Shown: positions 43,689 through 53,805 of the stretch, in pieces
How positions within the stretch are numbered: the first letter of the stretch is position 1
Layout of the letters: each line of letters starts with the position of its first letter
Source of the DNA: Eremomyces bilateralis CBS 781.70
Lineage: Eukaryota; Ascomycota; Dothideomycetes; Eremomycetales; Eremomycetaceae
Length of the DNA stretch: 64,000 nucleotides
Assembly: GCF_010015585.1 (NCBI RefSeq)
Contig: NW_022985079.1
Location: forward strand, 248,001-312,000
Reading direction: 5' to 3'
Notes under the pieces: generated by a model
Seen by the model: the letters and a program-made list of their open reading frames with translations, nothing else
What the model was told of the DNA's origin: nothing
The model's database searches: none
Translations under genes and position numbers: made by a program

Positions 43689-46600
43689 ATGTCAAGCGAA
43701 GGCCACTCTGAAGCATCGGCGGGATCTTCAGAGCCTGGTTTGCCTCGGGCCAAGTTTTCCAATCATTTGTACCACGATACCGAAGAGAAATTCCCTTTAC
43801 TTTCATCGGCATCTCGTATAAGGTCGCCAGGGCTCGCAGCATGGAAGGAGTCGCCGCAATCCCCAGGTCAGCAAGATGTTATCTACGACACCTATGTTTC
43901 ACTGGCGCCTGCGCATAAATCGAGTCTGCCAGGTCGAAAACGCCGGATTCCGTCATCGCACCTGGCGAGAGAGCCCCTTTCCAGTCCACTGAAGCGACGA
44001 AAAACTGCTCCGCCAGCTACCAACAGTGATTCAGCGCAATGGAATTCGGAGAGTCTATTAGGAGACGAAGACAATCGACCGAGTTCCGCGAGATATGCGG
44101 ATGACGAACAGTCGCCCTCGCCTTCTCGACCGCTCTCGACCTATAAACGGCGGATTCGGTTGCTCCCTTCAAAAGGCTATTATTCCGACCAATACCGTCA
44201 TCTGCTGAACCAGGAGATCACGCGTGCCGCAAATCCGTTCGCAGATTTCGATATCCGTGGGCTGAAACCATCTCGAATTGGCGCAACTACATGGTCTGCG
44301 GCAGAAAAGGCGGCCTTCTTCAAGGCTCTGGAGTTGAAAGGCCGAAGAAATTTGCCCGAGATTGTTAAGATTGTGAATCTCGTCAAACAACAGCAAGATT
44401 TCGAAGAGTATTCGGACTCCGACTCCACGACTCCCCCATCCGAATCCAACGGCCAACGGGTGCCCCCGCAAAATATTTCTCTTAATGTTCGAGATGAGTC
44501 TACGGGAGGGCAGGATGATTATGCGAGCGGCCAGTCTACCGACGAACATTCCACCCATCCTGATATCGGGCTCAATAACACCGGCAAAGGGAAGAGGAAA
44601 GAGCGCTCACGAGAAGGAGATGGTTCGAACGTGGACGGGCGTGATAGCGAGCTAGGGGATACCATCAAAGACGGGGGGAACCAACGCGGAATTGAAAAAG
44701 ACAGGTCTCGCCTAAACTCTTGGGTTCATCAGCTGCAACAACACACCGGGACCGAGAAGGATGCGAATCAGGGCAATGAAACCCGCACCGACGAAGAACA
44801 TTCCTACGACGCCGACACGGAGGGTTATTGGGCAACATACCCAGCAACCGATGTCTCTTCCTCGGATGAGAGTTGGAAATTATACAACGACGGTGTTGGA
44901 GAAGCAACAGGCAAAAACCCTTTCGAGTGCGAGAGCTACGCACAGTTTCTAGAATCCTGGCTTCGGACCGTACATGTGGACCCACTTGCGGATGATCTCA
45001 AACCACTTTGGGAGGAGGTCGACGACATCCTGCTTCCATATCGTGATCTTCCAGCGGCGTTCGAGATGAACGGGATTGCCGAAGATGCCTTAGACCGTGC
45101 CGCGGAGAGTCTGCAGGTCCGTGTTTGGCATAAAGAGCGAAAGGACGAGATCAAGAAGTATGGCGATGTTGCTGTTTTGACATCCGACATTGCGGCAGAG
45201 ATCGAGGGTTTGATGCCGAGCGAGAATGCACGGATGCGAGCGGAGATGAATGAGGAGGAAGTTGGCGAAGACGGTGTTCTGGGTGCAGCTTCATGGGCTC
45301 GTGGAGAATACTGGCTCCCGCAAACCTTGGAACAGGCGAAGTCCTACGCTCAGGAAGGGCGAACATTGTTGGATAAGATTCCTGCCGCGAGAGTACTTAA
45401 CCTTCAACGATTTCTAGAATTGTCCCGGAACGTCTTCATGAACCCGAGAAGGGAGATAGAAATCTGCAATTGGCGGGAAGTTGCACAAGGAGATGAAGAA
45501 CCGTCGATCTTGTATTCGGCCTTTGAAGACTTTTCCCGGGTGGTCCTCATGATCACCAAACGAGTGGTTCAGGCGGCGATATACAGAGCTCGGGAGCGCA
45601 TAGCTCAGTTCAGACCGGCGGACACCAAGAGCTACAAACCATGCATCCGCAAGGAAGACGTGTGGGATGCTCTCGACCTGGTCGGCATGGATGCAAAGCG
45701 GGACTGGCAGGACAAATATCGCAATAAATACTGGCTCAACTTACCTCGCCGCTGCGGGTTGGTGGTGTACTGGCGGACTGCCGACATGCACAGCAAGTCC
45801 CTCAGCAAGCCATTGACAGACGATCAGGTCGCGGTGGCTTTGCGCAGTACCAGGAAAAGAATCCCCGATCCACGGCTGGACTACCGAAATCAACTCCCGA
45901 AGAAAAAACGACGAAGCTCAAGAGTTCGACGGCGAGATACCCCAGACCATTACACCGAATTCATTGTCCCTGGGACAATCCAACGATTGCACGACTTGTA
46001 TCCTGACGAGAACGACGTTCGAGTCCATCCAGCTGCGCCGTCGGGGGCGCCACCCGCGCCACAGTACGGGTTTTCTGGCCCTCCATTCTTGCCGGGAGAT
46101 CCGGATCCGGACACGATGTCTGACATCGAGGAGACTCATGCGTCCGAACCATCCGACATGAACTCGGATACCCAAGCCAACATCCACGACAACGAGGAGT
46201 CTCACCGAGAACAGCAACACCTCCTGGAACTACTGCAAATCCGCCCGGAGCTGCATCCCTCGCCACAGGAGTTCCACCCGCCATCGGAACCGATAATCAC
46301 CGAGAAGACAGAGGAAGATTTTCGTTTGGATGACTGGTACCATCGCACTGCCTACAAGGCCGAGTGGGAGCGACGATGGCGGGGAAGGCGGCTTGGTTCA
46401 ACGTCCGACACGGGTCCGTCGGTTCATGAGAGAGATACGAGTGAAGAGAGGGGGTTGCGGAGGAGGAATAAGGCAGCGGAGCTTTCATCCGCTCCTTCGA
46501 CCCCTTCGGGATGGGCTAGGTCAGCATCCTCGACTGTCGTTACGCCAAGAAGAAGAAGGAGAAGAGTGTCGACAAGCGTGACTGAAGAGAGAGTCCTGCC

Positions 46601-46805
46601 CAGCATCGAGCAAGGATCCGGTGACCTTAACTCGGACAGCGACGAATCAATGCTGGAGGCAACGAGTCAAGTTGTAACTCCGAGATCGTTGTCGCGACGG
46701 GGTGCGCGGGAACGGGCAACGAGTGCCATCTCCTCGACGTATGAAGCGTACCCCGAGGACGATTCCAATCCGTCTGGGTCGGGAGATGATTTCATAGACG
46801 ATTGA
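43689..46805 (+). CDS. rrn5: RNA polymerase I initiation factor Rrn5-like (SANT domain)
   Basis: Single-exon protein of 1038 residues resembling fungal Rrn5, a subunit of the upstream activating factor that helps Pol I start rDNA transcription in the nucleolus. The diagnostic block is a SANT/Myb-like domain at about 185-225: GLKPSRIGATTWSAAEKAAF, FKALELKGRRNLPEIVKIVN. Downstream conserved-looking regions are LTSDIAAEIEGLMPSENARM, then LNLQRFLELSRNVFMNPRRE and DVWDALDLVGMDAKRDWQDK. The last resembles the histone-fold-like or helical region of the family. Long acidic and Ser-rich linkers (about 255-420) and a basic, disordered C-terminus make it far longer than yeast Rrn5 (about 360 residues), as is usual in filamentous fungi. 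Assignment rests on the SANT plus downstream blocks, not on alignment. It is divergent from irc3. Confidence 0.75.
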   Translation: MSSEGHSEASAGSSEPGLPRAKFSNHLYHDTEEKFPLLSSASRIRSPGLAAWKESPQSPGQQDVIYDTYVSLAPAHKSSLPGRKRRIPSSHLAREPLSSPLKRRKTAPPATNSDSAQWNSESLLGDEDNRPSSARYADDEQSPSPSRPLSTYKRRIRLLPSKGYYSDQYRHLLNQEITRAANPFADFDIRGLKPSRIGATTWSAAEKAAFFKALELKGRRNLPEIVKIVNLVKQQQDFEEYSDSDSTTPPSESNGQRVPPQNISLNVRDESTGGQDDYASGQSTDEHSTHPDIGLNNTGKGKRKERSREGDGSNVDGRDSELGDTIKDGGNQRGIEKDRSRLNSWVHQLQQHTGTEKDANQGNETRTDEEHSYDADTEGYWATYPATDVSSSDESWKLYNDGVGEATGKNPFECESYAQFLESWLRTVHVDPLADDLKPLWEEVDDILLPYRDLPAAFEMNGIAEDALDRAAESLQVRVWHKERKDEIKKYGDVAVLTSDIAAEIEGLMPSENARMRAEMNEEEVGEDGVLGAASWARGEYWLPQTLEQAKSYAQEGRTLLDKIPAARVLNLQRFLELSRNVFMNPRREIEICNWREVAQGDEEPSILYSAFEDFSRVVLMITKRVVQAAIYRARERIAQFRPADTKSYKPCIRKEDVWDALDLVGMDAKRDWQDKYRNKYWLNLPRRCGLVVYWRTADMHSKSLSKPLTDDQVAVALRSTRKRIPDPRLDYRNQLPKKKRRSSRVRRRDTPDHYTEFIVPGTIQRLHDLYPDENDVRVHPAAPSGAPPAPQYGFSGPPFLPGDPDPDTMSDIEETHASEPSDMNSDTQANIHDNEESHREQQHLLELLQIRPELHPSPQEFHPPSEPIITEKTEEDFRLDDWYHRTAYKAEWERRWRGRRLGSTSDTGPSVHERDTSEERGLRRRNKAAELSSAPSTPSGWARSASSTVVTPRRRRRRVSTSVTEERVLPSIEQGSGDLNSDSDESMLEATSQVVTPRSLSRRGARERATSAISSTYEAYPEDDSNPSGSGDDFIDD

Positions 46806-47928
46806 TGATAATGAAGAAGACGAGCAAGATGACTTGGATGGGCGTGACGAATGAGCGTTAAACATAGTCTACAAAGTATTCATAATTCTCCATCGATATA
46901 TTCCCCTGGGCACTCTCTTTAGCTTTGTTGTCTGGAATCATCGTGACAAATGTGGTGTCGCGAGTGGCGTCAATCGATTACCTAGAGTGAACAGGACCTG
47001 CAACTTGAAATCCATATCTCATTTGTGAGTCACATTCGAACCGTTACCGCATTAAGCGGAGTGACCTGGCGATGCTCCAAATCCCCATAATGTGGCAGTG
47101 CCTGGGCGTCGCCGCAGCGAGTTATGGGGCCTTTTAATGTCGAAACTTCAAGCCGCATTAGCTGCGAGGAGGAATCCTAGCCAAGTATGTCAGATATATG
47201 GATCCTCAAACCGCATTGAACGTGCTAATGAGAAGCCGGTCAGTGTGGTGAATGAAAGGAGATATTCAATTCGAGTCACAGGGAATCCGATGATAGTTCA
47301 AGGCTGAAGCAAGGATGTTAAGCCATATCGGGATTACCGGACCCATCATTCATGTACTGTAGCCTTGCCAATCACCACCACCACTACACTATTGGTGAAC
47401 TGTATCAGATGTGAATACTCACTTCGCCCACTCCCTCCCAACTCCCGAGTCCCAATAGCGTTCATTACATTCATATTAGCGCTCTGATGATCTGAGGCTG
47501 AAGGTTAACACTCGAGCCAACTTCCTTAGTTATTAGTAACTGCCAGACACCGTGGTGGATATCCTCACCTCCTTGCATTGTGCAAGGGTCACGAGGCAAC
47601 GAGCCGGTCAGCTTGTTATAATATCATCGGTTCATCACTCACCAGTCTTCACTCTTCAGATATTTAAGGCACCACATCCGCCCATTTCCACCTCTGCGTT
47701 GTTCCACATGCTTGAACGTGTTCTTCCACTGACCGAGTACCACGTAGACCGCCTCACTTGAGCTCACATCCCTGCATGGTGCTTGTGAATCCGGTGTATG
47801 TTGCATGTGTATTCCGTACTTCACCAGCCCACCCACTTCTTCGCAGTGCCTTCTTCGCAGTACGCCGACGAATCCTTTTCTTTCACTTCAAGGTGTAACC
47901 CCTTAAGAAACGGTTCTCCTTCGTTTTG
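46806..47928. other. Intergenic, upstream of the AAA ATPase gene
   Basis: About 1.1 kb without a supportable gene; only short open frames with no motifs. It contains the 3' flank of the Rrn5-like gene and presumably the AAA promoter. Confidence 0.3.
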
Positions 47929-50900
47929 ATGATTCCTAATACCGACACCGTGGCAGTCACAAACATGGACACTGCTCGGGACAATAAGGCGGGGGAGGAG
48001 ATCGAAATCAAGCAAGATGACACTCCCGCCGCTACAAAGACATCCCCAAGTGTTGGTGCAACGGAGGCTATGACCGGTACCACGGTGAAGCAGATCAAGA
48101 AATGTCCGAGGCATAAGAAGAAGGCTACTAAAGGGAAGAAGAAGGTACAGATCGACGACTCGACCGAGATATCCTCCGACGACTCCGACTCCGACTCCGA
48201 TTCCAGCAGTTCCTCGGACTCAGATTCGGAGGCTGAAGAGAAGCTCAAGAAGAAGCTCAAGGCCCGGAGACGGCGGAAAGCACAGCTACGCAAGGCGAAG
48301 TCCAAGAAACATAAGAAGTCGAAACGGGTTTCGTCGTCGTCGGATTCGTCGGATTCATCATCGTCATCGGATTCCTCATCGGAGGACGACCATCGCCGCT
48401 CTCGAAATCGCCGTTCGAAGAAGTCATCCCGTCATGATCGCGAAACGTCACATTCAGAGTCAGAGTCGGATGCGGAGGCTGGAGCGGAGGAGGACAAGCG
48501 AGGGGAGGATTCGCCAGAGGGATCGGACAATGCTGCTACAACGGCCATGACCGAGCTACAGCGACAGCTACAGGATGCCCAAAGCCAGTTGGAAGTCCTC
48601 ATGACTCAGCAGCAACAGAAAGGTCAGAACGGCGGTGGGCGCTCCCGAAAGGTTGGCAAGTCGTCAAAGAAGAGTAAACTTTCGAAGCGGAAGAAGGCGA
48701 AGCGCGGATCTACTCTCGAGTTCAAGCGGCTCGATGAGCTGTGGGATAGTATGTATGTCCGTTGATTCCGCGATCACTGCTGACTGGCCTCAGACACGAT
48801 ACACAACTACAAGCTTAAGGAGTCCGTCGAGGAGCATATGGACGAATACGATGAATACGTGTTCACCGTTCGCCGCACCTTCGACTGGGAAAACAAGTAT
48901 CTCAACACGAGCGTCGATATTAAGTCGAAGCTTCTCCGAGACGCACTCGCCGAGGTGATGAAGGAGGTCAAGTCCGTTTCTCTGGTTGAGGATCGACCAA
49001 GTGTAAGTCACCTCCATCCGAACTGTGTTATGTAGCTAACCTTGGCCAGGTTGACCCCAACTCCCTTTTCCTCTACCTTGAAGACTTCCGCGAACACTAC
49101 AAGAAAACCTTGAAGGCACGAGTCAAGGCGGAGAAAAAGCGGAAGCTGAAGAAGAAGCTCAAACTCCAGATTTCGCATTGCAAACTCATGGTGGCATACC
49201 TGGACGAGGACTACGATGCGACCAAGAAGAAGCTATACCCGATGCTGGAGGTTGGCACCATCACGTTTGAACTCCTCTGGGCGCTTTTCAAGCCGAATAC
49301 CGTTGCATACACTAGCACGTATGGTGCAGCCGACGAACCTCGTTGCTTCAAAGTCGACCATGCGTACAAGAACAGCTCCATTCTGCGAGGCGAATGGTAT
49401 GATGTTGATGGACGCTATCTCGAGTACGATGGCAAAAGTTTCGGCATGGGAGAGTTCAATGTCCCCATCCAGTCGTTCAAAGGACCTCAGAAGATCAACA
49501 ACCTTCCATGCTTCCCTCTGAAGTATCACAAGGATCCCGAAGCTGTTCGCAAGCAGCTCGTCGAACGGGGAAGGAAGTTCGTGTCTTTCCAGGGTATGAA
49601 TTACCGCTTCCATAAGGGCCTCGCGTTCCAGAAGAAGAAGAAGAATCAGATCGCTCGGATTCACATCAACGGCCGCATCATGGTCGACCCTGCGATCTTC
49701 CGCCGTATTAATCCCAATTACGCCATCACGGTCACGCGACCCAAAGATAATGAAGAGGATTTTTCCGATAGCGACGATTGCTCCGGATGTTGCGGCTCGG
49801 ATGATGACGACGATGAGGGGCATGCTCATATTGAGGCCTTGGGCGGTGACGAGGGCGGGGACGAAGAGAAGACGAAGCGCAAGATCATCTTTGATGACAA
49901 GGACCACCCGCATATCGTCGACGTCCCCGTCGATGCGGATGGCGATGAGCTCCCTCGTGAGAACATTGACAAGCTCAACGGTGAAATTGGGGCCAAGAAA
50001 ACCGAGTTCTCGGAAGCGGAGCTACTCATTGCGAGCCCTGTGGTTTTGGGGTTCTCGTTTTCAGAGAAGCTCTGGTTGGAATTCACCCTCAGCGGCGTCC
50101 ACGACATCGAATGGAACGACGGCGCTTTCGAGTCGCTGGTTCTACCTGCAAAGCAGAAATCGATCGTCAAATCGCTTGTGTCCGCCCATAAGTTCCATGC
50201 TGCTGAGACCATCGACGACGTCGTGCAAGGCAAGGGCAAAGGACTTGTCATCGTCCTGCACGGCTCGCCCGGCGTCGGGAAGACGTTGACGGCCGAGGGG
50301 ATCGCGGAGTTCCTCAAATGCCCGCTGTATGCGGTCTCTGCCGGTGAACTCGGCACTGACCCGGCGCGGCTGGAATCCGAACTGCAACGGATCATGGACA
50401 TCGCACACAGCTGGGGCGCGGTCCTCCTCCTCGACGAAGCGGACGTGTTCCTGGAGAAGCGGGAGATCCACGACATCCATCGCAACGCGCTCGTGTCCAT
50501 CTTCCTCCGTCTGCTCGAGTATTTCCAGGGCATCCTCTTCCTGACCACTAATCGTGTGGAGACGTTCGACGATGCATTCCAGAGTCGGATTCACGTCGCG
50601 CTGCGATACAACGAGCTCAAGCCGGCGGCGCGCAAGGAGGTGTGGAGGACGTTCTTGGAGAAGGTGCGGGTCATGGAAGGTATCAAGACGACTCCGTTCT
50701 CCGAGCCGGACTTCGATGCCCTCTCTCGGCATACTTTGAATGGTCGACAGGTAAGATCCCCCTATTTTGCTTGTTCATGAGTGGCGATGCTAACTGAGTT
50801 TCAACAGATCAAGAATGCTGTCCGTGCTGCGCAAGCCATCGCGGTCAACGAGGGGAGCCTCCTCTCCATGGAACATATCAAGGGTGTTCTCGAGGTTACT

Positions 50901-50966
50901 GAGAGCTTCAACCGCGATCTGAAGGGCGGGACCGGATACGAGGATGCGATGCGGAGCTACACCTGA
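47929..50966 (+). CDS. DUF7025-type AAA+ ATPase
   Basis: Large fungal AAA+ ATPase, 962 residues from ATG 47929. Exons end at 48748, 49002, 49750 is not a boundary, and 50750; introns are 48749-48793, 49003-49049 and 50751-50807. The N-terminal 270 residues are low complexity: alternating Ser/Asp runs and Lys/Arg blocks, then a short glutamine-rich coil (ELQRQLQDAQSQLEVLMTQQ). The middle has the fungal domain that precedes such ATPases (ITFELLWALFKPNTVAYTST; RHG-free FVSFQGMNYRFHKGLAF; INGRIMVDPAIFRRINPNYA), interrupted by a Cys/Asp-rich insert. The ATPase domain has Walker A VLHGSPGVGKTLTAEGIAEF near 748, Walker B VLLLDEADVFLEKR near 802, sensor LTTNRVETFDDAFQSRIHVA with the arginine finger region, and a helical lid. 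Close relatives are abundant in fungi with largely unknown clients. The basic N-terminus suggests nuclear or nucleic-acid contact, which is inference. Confidence 0.88.
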
Positions 50967-51870
50967 GCGTTCCTTGCTCCGGAGCGAGACTTGATAGCGA
51001 TGGTTTCTTTTCACCAGTTCCGAATTCTCCTCATTATTCATGTTTGTATTTCCATGAGTGAAGTTCTGCATAGCGTCAAGATGAGAATGATTTCGCGTTT
51101 TTCGACAATGGATGATCACCCACAAAGTTTTCCGAAAGGGTGATTGCAGTTTCAAGGCGTCACCGTGCTAGTATCCTCCTCGGTGTTAGGATGTATACTC
51201 TCCTCTCGTTTATTGATGAAGCTGCCATAGATACCACTCCTCTAAACGATCCACTCCGGTAGTCTCTTGATGACAGTGACCTTTCCCTCCCATTGCATCG
51301 CCACCTTAGACATCTTCCTCTAGCCTACGCCCGGAGAGTCGTAGCAATCATGCCTAGGTGTGTAAGATAGCAATGCTAGATGGATCTACTGCCTTCTATG
51401 GCAGCCGCTCGTGAAACTTGACCAACCCAGGCCATTGCACCGTAAATCCATCCATCCGCCTTTGTTACGGTACCTACCAGTATATTACCTCTCTTTTGGC
51501 AAACGGGGAAGAGGCACCGATCAAATTAGATATTTGATGGCTTTGACAGGCGTGTTCCCGAACCCTCACACGTCGTCGCGTCTTCGCGCATGATGAAAGC
51601 AAGGGAGCTCCAAGCCGATGACGCAGTGCGCTGCATCTCCGGAACAGGCAACCAGCTTCAACTAACGGTCAACACACGATCGGCGGGAGCGCGGAAGCCT
51701 GACTTCACTATTACGCCCGGAAATCCTCCAGTCGTTTATAATTCCCCGACCCGCCAGCAAATTTAATGGACCGCGAACTATCTTCTCCAACCTGCTTCCT
51801 TGACATCCACGAAAAGTATCTCGACCGCCAGTTTTCTGCAGATCATCGACCAACCAAATCCCGGTACAAC
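50967..51870. other. Intergenic region
   Basis: No supportable gene in about 900 nt. An in-frame upstream ATG at 51766 could extend the next protein by 35 residues, but that stretch lacks family character and is treated as leader. Confidence 0.3.
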
Positions 51871-52592
51871 ATGGCATCCACGATCCCCACTGCCGCCCGC
51901 GTGGTCGAAAGCGCCGTCATCTCCGCCCCGCTCAGCAAGGTCTGGCACTTGATCAAACTGCAGGACTTTGCGACGTTCTGGACGAATCTATCTAAGAGTG
52001 AAATTACAAAGGGAGTTTCCCCGGACACCGATGTGATCAAGTGGACGTTCCAGGACGGCACGGTGCTGGAGGTCAAGCAGGAGGAACATTCAGTAGGGTG
52101 CTCTTCGTACCGGGTCCGCAGATGAGGCGGCTATAGTATATGCCATCGCTTCTCTGTGGATTTCCTTGATTGCGTGTTTGCTGACAGGCTCCCTGTAGAC
52201 GATCGAGCACTTCATCACGTACAGCGTCATCACCGCTAAGCCGGCACTCGACTATACTTCCGTCCTTAGCACGGTACGACTGTTCCCAATCACCTCTGGA
52301 GAGCATAGGGGACATACGTTCGTTCAATGGTAAGAAGTACATCGCTGAACAAATAGCGATGTGATGTTAACATACATTAAGGTCTGGGCAATTCTCCAGC
52401 GATGCATCCGTGGGTATGTTCCCTCGTCTCTCACTAATATCAGTACACTAACGAGGTTCACAGGCGTCATCGAGGATGCGAAGTATAAGCGACGAGAAGC
52501 ATTGGGTATGTCAATTCTACCAGAATGACGATTTAATGGTGCTAACTGCCTTACTAGCGGACCTGGAGAAAGCGGTCGGGAAAAGCGCCTAA
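51871..52592 (+). CDS. Bet v1/START-fold (SRPBCC) small protein
   Basis: Protein of 153 residues with the SRPBCC (polyketide cyclase/START/Bet v1) pattern, a hydrophobic-ligand-binding cavity fold. Five exons: 51871-52092, 52199-52329, 52382-52413, 52464-52505 and 52558-52592; the last three are only 32-42 nt long. The start MASTIPTAARVVESAVISAP leads into LSKVWHLIKLQDFATFWTNL, the usual first strand and helices. IKWTFQDGTVLEVKQEEHST joins exons 1 and 2; TIEHFITYSVITAKPALDYT and GHTFVQWSGQFSSDASVGVI complete the sheet, and IEDAKYKRREALADLEKAVG is the long C-terminal helix. All splices keep phase and give a complete fold. Ligand unknown; bacterial and plant relatives bind lipids or hormones. 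Neighbours give no pathway clue. Confidence 0.85.
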
Positions 52593-53744
52593 ATATCCGA
52601 TATCCACCAACAATGGCACTTCGGGATATCGCGGTAGCTCCCGAAATTCATTCTTTGACTTCAATGAGAAGCATCAGATCGGGGATTCCCCAGTACAAGG
52701 TCACTACCAAAATGAGCGTGCTGAAATCAGTCAGATCAGTGTTAAATACACCGTATCGATATGAGTATACGAATTGAAATCAATTTAGGATTTTGACCTT
52801 TGTTAGGCAGAAGGGGCTCCTGTCCTGTTAAATCATGACATTCATTATTTTTCTGCCATAGTACATGAATTTTGCCATCGTTAAGTCTCTGCAAGCATCG
52901 TTCAATCACTGAAAAGGACACAATACATAGTTATGATAAGACTATGAGCTGAATTGAAGAATCTAGTGGCTAGAAGTTTGGTTTGCTTCCCTTCTGAAGC
53001 AAGCAAGAAAAACAGAACAGCAAGAGCGTGGACCGAACCGGTGACCTTCTACCGCCCCTAAATGGCAAGGCTCATCACCTGATCTCACTGTAAGTACACA
53101 GTAGGTACCTCCCCTCCGCCGTCCCACGGCCAATGACCTCCCTCAGAAGTCCAAGGTGCAAAACTCTAACTCACTGAAGTGAGTAGAGAACCGCCACTAT
53201 CTCGCAGGCCCCGTGGTTGTTCCATTCGACACACGTTGTGCGTGGATGATCTACTTTGTCGGACTAGACTTGGTTTTTCAGCTGTACTTGGCCCGTGTCG
53301 GTGGTAAAACCAACGTGACCATTGCCGCTGAATATCAAATCGAAGATTTAAACATGTACCGTAATTCGGGTTGGTGGAGTGAACGGGAATGATAACACGG
53401 CATGCAGAGTCGGATATGAGCTACGGGAAAACAGACATTCTCGATTCCCTGGGGGGACGTCACTGGATTGCGTAGATCCTAGGGGCACATCCTATCTCAA
53501 CGGCACTCGGTTGGTATCAGAACTTGATGCTCTGCAGCATTTCAGTATTTTGTGCATGGATTCATGACACCTTTGTCACTGATCCCCAGTTAAGATACAC
53601 AGGTAGGTATTCCCGACTACTATTCTATTGACTTCCTTGTCAATGCACCGTTTTTGATCCCTCCTTCAATCCTCATATCGACATTTGAGTCCGTTGTCCT
53701 CGACAACCAAGTCTTGACGCCACCACGAATTCCATTTTTCAACC
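52593..53744. other. Intergenic region
   Basis: About 1.15 kb with no supportable gene. A weak tRNA-like segment on the minus strand at about 53000-53095 was considered and rejected. Confidence 0.3.
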
Positions 53745-53779
53745 GCAACATGCAACACGCAACACGCAACACGCAACAC
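53745..53779. repeat. Heptanucleotide tandem repeat, 5 copies
   Basis: One GCAACAT followed by four perfect GCAACAC units. It lies 27 nt past the stop codon of the acid phosphatase, so in its 3' UTR, transcribed as GTGTTGC repeats. Confidence 0.9.
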
Positions 53780-53805
53780 GACATTCGCTATCTTCGATTC
53801 GCATC

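Noticed and set aside
49233-50732. Long minus-strand and alternate-frame open readings across the AAA ATPase gene
   Set aside because: These are shadows of a GC-rich coding exon with intact Walker motifs on the plus strand.
51766-51870. Upstream in-frame ATG of the Bet v1-like gene
   Set aside because: The 35-residue extension has no family character, and MASTIPTAARV at 51871 matches the expected start of the fold.
53000-53095. tRNA-like segment on the minus strand with a GGTTCGGTCC B-box-like string and a 7-nt anticodon-like loop
   Set aside because: The T stem does not pair, the A box is poor, no acceptor stem can be formed, and the loop would give a stop-reading UUA anticodon. At most a decayed tRNA-like remnant.
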